Of a DNA stretch of 64,000 nt, positions 45,363 through 52,900 are shown one piece after another. How positions within the stretch are numbered: the stretch's first letter is position 1; each line of letters begins with the position of its first letter. The notes beneath the pieces were generated by a model that was not told the DNA's origin, did no database searches, and worked only from the letters and a program-made list of their open reading frames with translations. The translations under genes and the position numbers were made by a program. This DNA is from AP-15 sp963790875 (GTDB lineage: Bacteria > Pseudomonadota > Alphaproteobacteria > ATCC43930 > CGMCC-115725): assembly GCA_963790875.1 (NCBI GenBank), contig CAWBQT010000016.1, forward strand, positions 558,001 through 622,000. The letters are read 5' to 3'.

Positions 45363-45398
45363 CCTGAGGTTGGAGTGTTGGAACTCCCAATCCTCAGG
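45363..45398. repeat. hairpin directly upstream of the integrase gene
   Basis: CCTGAGGTTGGAGT at 45363-45376 pairs with ACTCCCAATCCTCAGG at 45383-45398, with two single-base bulges and a short loop. It begins 13 bases before the integrase start codon. It may be the element's upstream end or a regulatory structure of the integrase transcript. Confidence 0.5.
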
Positions 45399-45671
45399 AA
45401 GGGACGCCCGCTCTGTCATCGTCTGTCGATCAGGTGGTTGGCGATCCTCGCCGCTTGCTCCTCTCCCGCGCGAGCGGGTTCGTTCCGTGCCCCATTTCGG
45501 CCATTGCCGGAAGCCAGCCGAAATCGCCCGGAGGGAGGGAACCCGACGTTCGGAAATCGCTCCCGTGTGTTGGTTTGCTTGAGCCAAAGCGGCCGTTCGG
45601 GCGCCTTAGGGTCGGCGCGCGGGCACCGCATTAAATGCGGGTAAACGGGGATCGCTCGTCGAGCTGATGGA
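45399..45671. other. intergenic region, no gene seen
   Basis: Between the element and the response-regulator operon. Possible frames on both strands lack family features or consistent codon use. It carries GCCAAAGCGGCCGTTCGGGC-type sequence of the kind scattered between rhizobial genes, and AGGGAGGGAACCCG near 45535. Confidence 0.4.
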
Positions 45672-46376
45672 TCAGATTTTTGGCGGGACGAACATGTAGC
45701 CGATGCCCCGTACCGTCCGGATCGCCTCCGGATGGGCAGGGTCGATCTCGACTTTGCGGCGCAGCCGAGTGATGCGCAGGTCGATGGCGCGGTCGAATGC
45801 TTCGGCCTCGCGGTGCGCGGTGACCTCCAAGAGCCAGTCGCGCATCAAGGGCCGGTTCGGGTTCTCGGTGAAGATCTTCAACAGGTCGAACTCGCTCGCC
45901 GCCAGGCGCTCTTCGTTGCCGTCGACCGGGTCGATCAACATGCGCCGATCGAGATCGAGCACGCGCCGCCCGAAGCGTACGCGCGAGCCTTCGGCCGGTG
46001 CAGCAGCGGCCCGCCGCAGCACGCTTTTGACCCGCGCCAACAGCTCGCGAGGCTCGAACGGCTTGGCGATGTAATCGTCGGCGCCGCTTTCGAGCCCGAC
46101 CACGCGATCGACGGTGTCGGTGGCGGCGGTCACCATGATGATGCCGACACGGTTGCTGCGTTCGCGCAGCCAGCGCGCCAGCGCGAACCCGTCCTCCCCC
46201 GGGAGACCGACATCGAGCATGACGAGCGCCGGCCATTCGCGCTCGACGAGCCGGCGCAGTGCGGCGCCGTCGGCGAGGCCGCTGACCCGGAAATTCTGTC
46301 GTACCAGATAGTCGGCAAGCATCTGGCGCTGGACCGCTTCATCCTCGACGACAACGATGTGCGGCCGCGGCTCCAA
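45672..46376 (-). CDS. OmpR-family response regulator (REC + winged helix)
   Basis: A 234-residue two-component response regulator. Receiver domain residues about 6-122: acidic pair VVEDE, phospho-acceptor Asp55 in LVMLDVGLPGED, and the conserved Lys in IAKPFEP. The C-terminal winged helix (about 135-232) contains ASEFDLLKIFTENPNRPL, LDLRITRLRRKVE and TVRGIGYMF. It starts 10 bases after the end of the paralogous REC-cyclase gene, so both are one operon. Its receiver is about 80 percent identical by eye to that of its neighbour. No cognate kinase gene is in the same operon. Confidence 0.93.
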   Translation of the reverse strand: MEPRPHIVVVEDEAVQRQMLADYLVRQNFRVSGLADGAALRRLVEREWPALVMLDVGLPGEDGFALARWLRERSNRVGIIMVTAATDTVDRVVGLESGADDYIAKPFEPRELLARVKSVLRRAAAAPAEGSRVRFGRRVLDLDRRMLIDPVDGNEERLAASEFDLLKIFTENPNRPLMRDWLLEVTAHREAEAFDRAIDLRITRLRRKVEIDPAHPEAIRTVRGIGYMFVPPKI

Positions 46377-46386
46377 GGCTTCCTGC

Positions 46387-47286
46387 CTACAGCACGACGC
46401 GATAGGTGCGCAGCGGCCGGGCGATGTTTTTCAAATCCTGCTCGCCCATATCGGCGACGGCGATCTCGATCTTGCCGCGGACCTGCTCGTAGGCAGCGGC
46501 CGAGAGACAGATGCCCCCCGGCTCGGCAATGCCTTCGAGGCGCGCGGCGATGTTGACGCTGTCGCCGTGGATGTCATCGCCGTCGGCGAGGACATCGCCG
46601 ACATTGACGCCGACGCGGAATTCGATCCGCCGCTCGGGCGGCCCGGCGGCAGCCGCAGCGGCGCCGCGCTGCACCGCGACGGCGCAGCGCACCGCATCGA
46701 CGGCGCTGGCGAACTCGACCAGGAAGCCGTCTCCCATGATCCGCACGATGCGGCCGCGATGCGCGCCGATTTTCGGGTCGATCAGATCCCTGCGCAAGGC
46801 GCGCAGCCGGGTCAGCGTCCCCTCCTCGTCGTCGCCGACCAGCCGGCTATAGCCGGCGACGTCCGCCGCCAGGATGGCGGAGATCCGGCGCACCGACGCG
46901 GCCTCGCGATCGGCTGCCCCGCGGCGCAGCACGCTCCGCACTCTCGCCAGGAGCTCGCGCGGCTCGAACGGCTTGGTGATGTAGTCGTCGGCGCCGGTCT
47001 CCAGCCCGAAGACGCGGTCCACCGTGTCGGCGGCCGAAGTCACCATGATGATGCCGATGCGGCCGCTCTTCTCGCGCAGCCAGCGCGCCAGCGCGAACCC
47101 GTCCTCGCCCGGCAGGCCGACATCGAGCAATACCAGCGCCGGCGGCTCACGCTCGACGAGCCGATGCAATGCGGCGCCGCCATCGACGGCGCTGACCCGA
47201 AAATTCTGGCCGGCGAGATAATCGGCGAGCAATTGCCGCTGCGTTGCCTCGTCCTCGACCACGACGATATGGGGCTGCGGGTCCAT
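46387..47286 (-). CDS. Response regulator with class III nucleotide cyclase output
   Basis: A protein of 299 residues. The receiver domain (about 6-122) has phospho-acceptor Asp55 in LVLLDVGLPGED. The class III adenylate/guanylate cyclase domain (about 130-298) has metal-binding Asp in ILAADVAGYSRLV and MGDGFLVEF, and VNIAARLEG for the transition-state residues. All catalytic positions look intact, so it should make a cyclic nucleotide under phosphorylation control; cAMP is likelier in this group but not certain. The receiver closely matches the OmpR-type protein encoded next, an example of output-domain exchange after duplication. Confidence 0.9.
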   Translation of the reverse strand: MDPQPHIVVVEDEATQRQLLADYLAGQNFRVSAVDGGAALHRLVEREPPALVLLDVGLPGEDGFALARWLREKSGRIGIIMVTSAADTVDRVFGLETGADDYITKPFEPRELLARVRSVLRRGAADREAASVRRISAILAADVAGYSRLVGDDEEGTLTRLRALRRDLIDPKIGAHRGRIVRIMGDGFLVEFASAVDAVRCAVAVQRGAAAAAAGPPERRIEFRVGVNVGDVLADGDDIHGDSVNIAARLEGIAEPGGICLSAAAYEQVRGKIEIAVADMGEQDLKNIARPLRTYRVVL

Positions 47287-47459
47287 GGTCTACCTGCCGG
47301 CAAACTCGAGCGACGGACCTGTCGCCTCGGTAAACTCTGCCGCTGGCCGGCGCCGCTGTCCAGTGCAGTTCCGGACCGGGATGCGGCCGATGGAAGACGG
47401 CCAGCGCACCGGCCCCCGACCACACGTTGACCGCACCAGCACAAGCTGGTATCTATCTC

Positions 47460-47469
47460 GATAGCTATC
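47460..47469. promoter_or_regulatory. palindromic site upstream of vapB
   Basis: GATAGCTATC is a perfect 10-base palindrome 19 bases before the vapB start in a locally AT-rich window. VapBC complexes usually autoregulate through such palindromes at their own promoter. Confidence 0.5.
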
Positions 47470-47488
47470 ATGAAAAGGCATCGCGAGC

Positions 47489-47758
47489 GTGGGCGAGACC
47501 AAGACCGCCAAGCTGTTCACCCACGGCCGTAGCCAGGCGGTGCGGCTTCCCAAGGAGTTCCGGCTGCCCGGAAAGGAGGTCCGAGTGAGCCGGGTCGGCC
47601 ATCGCGTGATCCTGGAGCCGATCGCGCGCAGCCCGGCGGACGTTGCCGCGGTCTTCGCCGAGATCGATCGGCTCCTGGCGAGCGAACTCTTCCCCGACGT
47701 CCGGCCAGCCGACGATCCGCCCGTCGTGCCTGACAAGCGCGCCTTCTTCGACGCATGA
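47489..47758 (+). CDS. vapB: VapB-type antitoxin (SpoVT/AbrB fold)
   Basis: An 89-residue antitoxin. The N-terminal swapped-hairpin DNA-binding fold reads TAKLFTHGRSQAVRLPKEFR and VRVSRVGHRVILEP, typical of VapB. The C-terminal tail (about 55-89, ending PDKRAFFDA) would wrap and inhibit the toxin. It starts with GTG and overlaps vapC by four bases (ATGA), the usual coupling that keeps antitoxin in excess. Confidence 0.9.
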   Translation: MGETKTAKLFTHGRSQAVRLPKEFRLPGKEVRVSRVGHRVILEPIARSPADVAAVFAEIDRLLASELFPDVRPADDPPVVPDKRAFFDA

Positions 47759-48174
47759 AGTGCCTGGACACGAACGCCGTCATCGCGGTGCTCAACAACC
47801 GCCCAGCCGGCGCGCGCGGCCGGCTCGCCCGGGAGCTCGCGAGCGGGGAGCGCATCGGGATCCCGGCCGTCGCACTGTTCGAGCTGATCTACGGTTACGA
47901 GAAGAGCGCACAGCGGGCGCGCAACGAGGCAGCGCTGCGCTCCTTGCTCATGCTCGATGTCGAACCGCTGCCGTTCGAGCTGGCCGATGCCGAGCACGCC
48001 GGCGAGATCCGTGCGCAGCTCGAGCGCGCCGGCACGCCGATCGGCCATTGCGACCTGCTGATTGCCGCGCAAGCGCACCGACACGGCGCAACCCTCGTGA
48101 CCGCCAACCAACGCGAATTCGCGGGCGTCCCCGGGCTCGCTGTCGTCGACTGGACGACACCCGAGGAGGTTTAA
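47755..48174 (+). CDS. vapC: VapC PIN-domain ribonuclease toxin
   Basis: A 139-residue PIN-domain endoribonuclease. The acidic catalytic residues are present: Asp in MKCLDTNAVIAVL, Glu in VALFELIYGY, and Asp in GHCDLLIAAQA, with the fourth acidic position near ANQREF. VapC toxins cleave specific tRNAs or rRNA when freed from VapB. The start overlaps vapB. Confidence 0.92.
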   Translation: MKCLDTNAVIAVLNNRPAGARGRLARELASGERIGIPAVALFELIYGYEKSAQRARNEAALRSLLMLDVEPLPFELADAEHAGEIRAQLERAGTPIGHCDLLIAAQAHRHGATLVTANQREFAGVPGLAVVDWTTPEEV

Positions 48175-48654
48175 ATGCCGATGCGTCTCGAAGGCTCCTG
48201 TCGCTGCGGCGCAATCAGCTTCAGCCTCGACAGCCATACGCCGTACCCCTATCAGCGCTGCTATTGCTCGATCTGCCGCAAGAGCGCAGGCGGCAGCGGA
48301 TACGCGATCAATATCATGGGTATAGCCGATACCCTCAAAGTGAAACGCAAAACCGCGCTCGGAGTATGGAATGCGCCGATCGACGGCCGTAAGGGCTCGG
48401 CCGAGCGGCATTACTGCAAGCACTGCGGCACGCCGCTCTGGGTCAGCGATGAGCAATGGCCTGAACTGGTTCACCCGTTTGCCTCGGCCATCGATACTGA
48501 GCTGCCGAAGGCGCCTTCAAGCGTGCATCTGCTGCTGCGCGACAAAGCGAACTGGGTCGAACCTCAGATCGGCCCCAATGACGACTGCTTCGATGACTAT
48601 CCTGAATTATCGATCGAGAATTGGCACAAAAAACACGGGCTGTGGATCGAATGA
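48175..48654 (+). CDS. GFA-family zinc-binding protein
   Basis: A 159-residue GFA (glutathione-dependent formaldehyde-activating enzyme/centromere V-like) family protein. The zinc-binding cysteines appear in GSCRCGAISFSL, CYCSICRKSAGG and HYCKHCGTPLWV, the complete family pattern. Members are mostly uncharacterised; some bind S-hydroxymethylglutathione. The ATG follows the vapC stop directly (TAAATG), so it may be cotranscribed by chance of position rather than function. Confidence 0.88.
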   Translation: MPMRLEGSCRCGAISFSLDSHTPYPYQRCYCSICRKSAGGSGYAINIMGIADTLKVKRKTALGVWNAPIDGRKGSAERHYCKHCGTPLWVSDEQWPELVHPFASAIDTELPKAPSSVHLLLRDKANWVEPQIGPNDDCFDDYPELSIENWHKKHGLWIE

Positions 48655-48831
48655 CGGCATTACCGCTGGGCAGGCGGCGCGCGACGAACCCTTGCACCCG
48701 TTCAATTTTTGAAGACCGGCAAGCGTCACGCGGAGGAACTCGCCCTTCCGCTCACCCCGTCGCGAAGCAAGGCTGAGCCGAGACGGCAATGTTTCAGGTA
48801 ATACGGCGCCTATGCTAGGCTCGAATTATGG

Positions 48832-49074
48832 ATGCTGCGGCTCCTCGCTCGTATCGCCGCCGAACCCGGGAAAATGGGTGGCAAGCCCGTGATCAAGGGC
48901 CGTCGCGTCACCCCGTCCATGGTGCTGACGATGCCCGCCAAGGGTGCCAGCCGGGAGGCCGTTCTCGAAGCTTATCCCGTGCTCGAGCCGGCGGACATCG
49001 AGGCCTGTCTGCTGTACGCCGCGCGCCTGAGTGAATTAGCCGCTGCAGAAGGTCTGACGATCGCCGCGGAATAG
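48832..49074 (+). CDS. DUF433 antitoxin-like protein
   Basis: An 80-residue DUF433 protein. The core KPVIKGRRVTPSMVLTMPAK, then AVLEAYPVLEPADIEACL, is the typical helix-turn-helix-like fold. DUF433 genes are usually paired with a DUF5615 PIN-like toxin gene. Here the next frame starts properly (GTG at 49076, MRFLAN...) but stops after 22 codons, so the partner appears truncated. A second ATG at 48828 lies in another frame and is not used. Confidence 0.75.
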   Translation: MLRLLARIAAEPGKMGGKPVIKGRRVTPSMVLTMPAKGASREAVLEAYPVLEPADIEACLLYAARLSELAAAEGLTIAAE

Positions 49075-49075
49075 C

Positions 49076-49144
49076 GTGCGCTTTCTCGCCAATTCCAAAC
49101 TTAATACTTGCTGCGCTGTCGTCTCATCGCGATCGACTGGGTAA
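49076..49144 (+). pseudogene. DUF5615 toxin remnant, 5' end only
   Basis: One base after the DUF433 stop, a GTG codon opens a frame with RFLANSKL, matching the usual N-terminus of DUF5615 PIN-like proteins (RFLAN followed by the first strand). After about eight codons similarity ends and a stop occurs at 49142-49144. The rest of the toxin is absent from this site; the DNA beyond encodes a leftward DUF2283 gene. Confidence 0.4.
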
Positions 49145-49181
49145 GGCCGGAATTCGCAAGTCGCGGGGCTGGGCAGCCTCG

Positions 49182-49483
49182 TCAGTCGGCCGCTGCCACC
49201 GCCACCAAAGACCTGACCCGCTCGACACCTGCGCCGAGATGCTCGGCGACAATTCGCGCAAGTTCGCGTGCTTTTGATCCCAGCGGTTGCGATGGTATCC
49301 GATGACGGTGACCCCGCAGGGAGCAGCGTCATCGAGGGCGTAGCGACGAACAATCCCGCCCGGGAGATCTTCACCCTCGGCGGCGCGCGGCTGGCCAGCC
49401 AGCACATAGAGAACGTCGGCGTCTTGATCGTAATCGGCCGTCATCTGCGCCGGGGAGGTCGAGTGCTTGTCGATGGCTGCCAT
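49182..49483 (-). pseudogene. DUF2283 protein, apparent frameshift near the C-terminus
   Basis: A leftward gene for a small DUF2283 protein of about 100 residues. The conserved part reads TADYDQDADVLYVLAGQPR, then LPGGIVRRYALDDAAPCGVTVIGYHRN. After WDQK the frame continues with non-family sequence, but the adjacent frame encodes ARELARIVAEHLGAGVERV and ends at 49182, the expected end. One missing A in a run near 49275 would explain it. Possible starts are 49483 (AAIDKHS) and 49444 (TADYDQ). DUF2283 genes often pair with DUF4258 genes, as may be the case here. Confidence 0.55.
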
Positions 49484-49489
49484 ATGATC

Positions 49490-49740
49490 CGATCTGAGCT
49501 GAGCCTCGGAAAACTTCGATTGTAATAGGCGCTGACCACGACAGCGGACATCGGGTCCACATATACGGTCAGCAAAGATCGTCCGCCAGGGCTTCTCACG
49601 GAATCGTTGATGAAAACCCGATAGGTGGGGTTCGTCGACGCGATGCAGACTGCCGTCGGCGACGACACTACCAACCTTACAGCATCTTCCTTGCCGATCA
49701 AACGGCTTCGGGCGACGGCTTCGTGTAGAACAAAATAAAC
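49490..49740 (-). CDS. possible DUF4258-like small protein
   Basis: A leftward frame directly upstream of the DUF2283 gene encodes HEAVARSRLIGKEDAVRLVV, YRVFINDSV and SLLTVYVDPMSAVVVSAYYN, which resembles the strand-rich DUF4258 domain that often precedes DUF2283. There is no ATG close to the start; a TTG in RLIGK or a more distal codon would be needed, so the start coordinate is approximate. The gene may be degraded. The divergent GAF-kinase gene begins about 190 bases away. Confidence 0.3.
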
Positions 49741-49929
49741 ATCGTCCGCCCGACCTCTGCGGTATCGATAACCCCCTCGGATGCAAAATATACCATCTGA
49801 GGGGTCGCGATATGTCGCGTGCGAGCGCCCGCCGCCGCGATACAGACGATACGGAACGGGTCCCCACGCGACACGGCGGCGATACGCAAACCGGTTAGTC
49901 TGGCGCGGTCCGCACGAGCGAGGACCCCG

Positions 49930-52900
49930 ATGGACATGCTTCCTGTGGCGCGGAGCGCGCCCCCTGAGACACCGGCCGAGACGATCGCGCGGCTGACCGC
50001 CGATCTGCGCGAGGCGCGCGAACAGCAGACAGCGACCGCCGAGGTGTTGCAGGTCATCAATTCCTCGCCGGGCGATCTGGCCCCGGTGTTCGACGCGATC
50101 CTCGAGAAGGCGCATGGCCTCTGCAGCATCGCTCTGGGCGCCCTGGAGCTCTACGAGAACGGCAAAATCCGCGCCGTTGCGATGCGGGGAGTCTCGGGTC
50201 CGTTCGCAGACCTTCTGCGCCAGGCGTTCGATCCGCCGCCAGAATCCCCGCCGGCGCGTCTCCTCGCCGGCGAACGTGTTGTTCAAGTTACCGATATGTC
50301 CGAGCTGGCTCGCCTGCAGCCGGACGATCTGCGAGCCCAAGCCGCTGCCCATTACGGCTTGGGCACCGTGCTGTTCGTGCCGCTGCGAAAAGACGCCGAT
50401 TTGCTGGGCCATGTAGCGGCGTTTCGCCAAGAGGTGCGGCCGTTCTCCGAGAAAGAGATTGCGCTTCTGGAAAATTTCTCAGCGCAGGCGGTCATCGCGA
50501 TCGAGAACGCGCGGCTCTTGACCGAGACGCGCGAGGCCTTGGAGCAACAGACCGCGACCGCCGAGGTGTTGCAGGTCATCAATAGCTCACCCGGCGAGCT
50601 CGCGCCGGTTTTCGACGCGATGGTCGAGCGGGCCGCACGGCTGTGCGAGGCTGATGAAGCGGCGCTTCGCAGTTTCGATGGCGAGTTGCTTCACCTCGTC
50701 GCCGTGCACGGTAGTGAACCCGATGTCGTCGCGCGGTTACGGCAACTTGGCCCGACCCGGGCTTTTGGGCTCTACGAGCCGTTTGCACGTGGCGAACGCA
50801 TTGTGCAGATCGCGGATGTGCGGAACACCGACGTCTTTCGCGATAACGCGGTGGTACGAGAAAGACTCGAGCTTCGAGGGATCCGTACATGGCTTGCGGT
50901 GGCTCTGCACAAAGAAGGCGTCCTGCTGGGCGTTATAAATGCCCACCGGCACACCGTCCGGCCGTTTTCCGACAGGCAGATCACGCTGCTGCAAAACTTC
51001 GCGGCGCAGGCGGTGATCGCGATGGAGAACGCGCGGCTCATTACCGAGACGCGCGAAGCATTGGACCAGCAGACCGCGACCGCTGAAGTCCTCCAGGTGA
51101 TCAATTCGTCCCCGGGTGACCTCATGCCCGTATTTGATGCAATCTTGGAGAAGGCGCACGCCCTCTGCGGCGCCGATCGGGGCGCGCTCGTCGGTTACGA
51201 CGGGGAAACGTTCCGCGCGGTCGCGACGCGCGGTTTGTCGGAGGCAATGATCGAGGCGGCGCGACGGGGCTATACCCCAGGGCCCAACATGCCGAGCCGG
51301 CGCATCGTCGAGGGAGAGCGCGTCGTTCATTGTGTCGATATGGCTGAGATCGATGATCCGACAGCTCGCGAGGCCGTCGAGCTCAGCGGCGCCCGAACTG
51401 TGCTTTATGTCGCGCTGCAGAAGGACGACAAGATTCTCGGGCAGATCGTCGCCGTCCGCCAAGAGGTGCGGCCTTTCACCGAAAAGCAGATCGCGCTTCT
51501 GGAAAATTTCGCGGCGCAGGCGGTGATCGCCATGGAGAATGCGCGGCTGTTGACCGAGACGCGCGAGGCTTTGGAGCAGCAGACCGCGACCGCCGAAGTC
51601 TTGCAGGTCATCAATTCCTCGCCCGGCGACCTCGCGCCGGTTTTCGATGCAATCCTGGAGAAGGCGCACGGCCTATGCCGGATCGCTCTCGGCGCCATGG
51701 AGCTCTATGAGAACGGCAAATTTCGAGCCGTTGCGGTGCGCGGCGTCTCGGGCCCCTTGGCGGAGCTGCTGCGCCAGCCGTTCGAGCCCCCACCGGGTTC
51801 TCCGCTCGCGCGCCTACTCGCCGGCGAACAAGCCGTTCAAATTACTGATATGTCCGAATTGGCTCGACTACGGCCGGACGACCCGCGAGCACAAGCCGGC
51901 GCCCAATACGGATTACGCGCCGCGCTTTTCGTGCCTCTGAGAAAAGACGCAAATCTTTTGGGCCAGATAGTGGCGTTTCGCCAAGAGCTACATCCCTTCT
52001 CCGAGAAAGAGATCGCGCTGTTGCAGAATTTCGCGGCGCAGGCGGTGATCGCGATGGAGAACGCGCGGCTGATCACCGAGACCCGCGAAGCCTTGGAGCG
52101 GCAGACTGCGACTGCGGAGGTTCTACAGGTCATCAACTCCTCGCCCGGCGACCTCGCGCCGGTGTTCGACGCGATGCTCGAAAGGGCGATCCGGCTGTGC
52201 GAAGCCGTCGAGGGTATCCTCTGGACAATCGAAGAGGGGCGCGGGCGAGTTGCCGCGGCTCGGGGTCTTCCGGCCGGTTTTATCGCATATCTGAACGAGC
52301 GCAGTAAAATCGGAACAAACCCGCTGCTCGAACGCGTCATACGGGGTGAGCATCTGATTCATGTTCCCGACACTTCGCAGAACGAGCTTTACGGCCGTGA
52401 TCCCCTGGCGAAGGAGGCGTTCGAAGCCGGTGTTCGGACGCTCATCTGGGTCGCGCTTGTCAAGAACGGTGCCGCCGTCGGTGCCTTTGCAATTGGCCAG
52501 CGCGAAGTGCGACCGTTCAGCGACAAGCAGATCGCGCTGCTGCAGAACTTCGCAGCGCAAGCCGTGATCGCGATGGAGAATGCGCGGCTGATGACCGAGA
52601 CGCGCGAGGCCTTGGAGCAGCAGACGGCGACCGCCGAGGTATTGCAGGTCATCAATTCGTCGCCCGGCGATCTCGCCCCGGTGTTCGACGCGATGCTCGA
52701 AAAGGCGATGCGGCTCTGCGAGGCCGTCTGCGGACACCTTTATACCTACGATGGAGAGCGCTTCTGTCCGGCCGCCGTCCGCGGCGAGCGCGGGTTTGCC
52801 GAGTGGTGGCGGCGACATGGCTCAGTCCGCCCAGCGACCGGGGCAGGCCCGTTGGGTCGGATCGTGCTTGGTGAAACGATCGTCGCGATCGATTACCGCG

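Larger units (their letters stand above)
43214..45398 (-). mobile_element. IS91-type element with integrase and HUH transposase, both disrupted
   Basis: The element contains a tyrosine recombinase gene followed on the same strand by an IS91-family transposase, the usual two-gene arrangement of one IS91 subgroup. The two genes are 12 bases apart. Both are broken (one-base frameshift in the transposase, a small insertion in the integrase), so autonomous movement is unlikely. The exact ends are not determined: the hairpins at 42879-42936 and 45363-45398 are candidates. The flanking decayed cysQ and O-methyltransferase suggest the site has accumulated damage. Confidence 0.7.

Noticed and set aside
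42940..45550. Target-site duplication AGGGA(A/G)GGAACCCG around the IS91-type element
   Set aside because: IS91-type elements do not normally make target duplications, and the 14-base near-match could be a chance or a dispersed motif.
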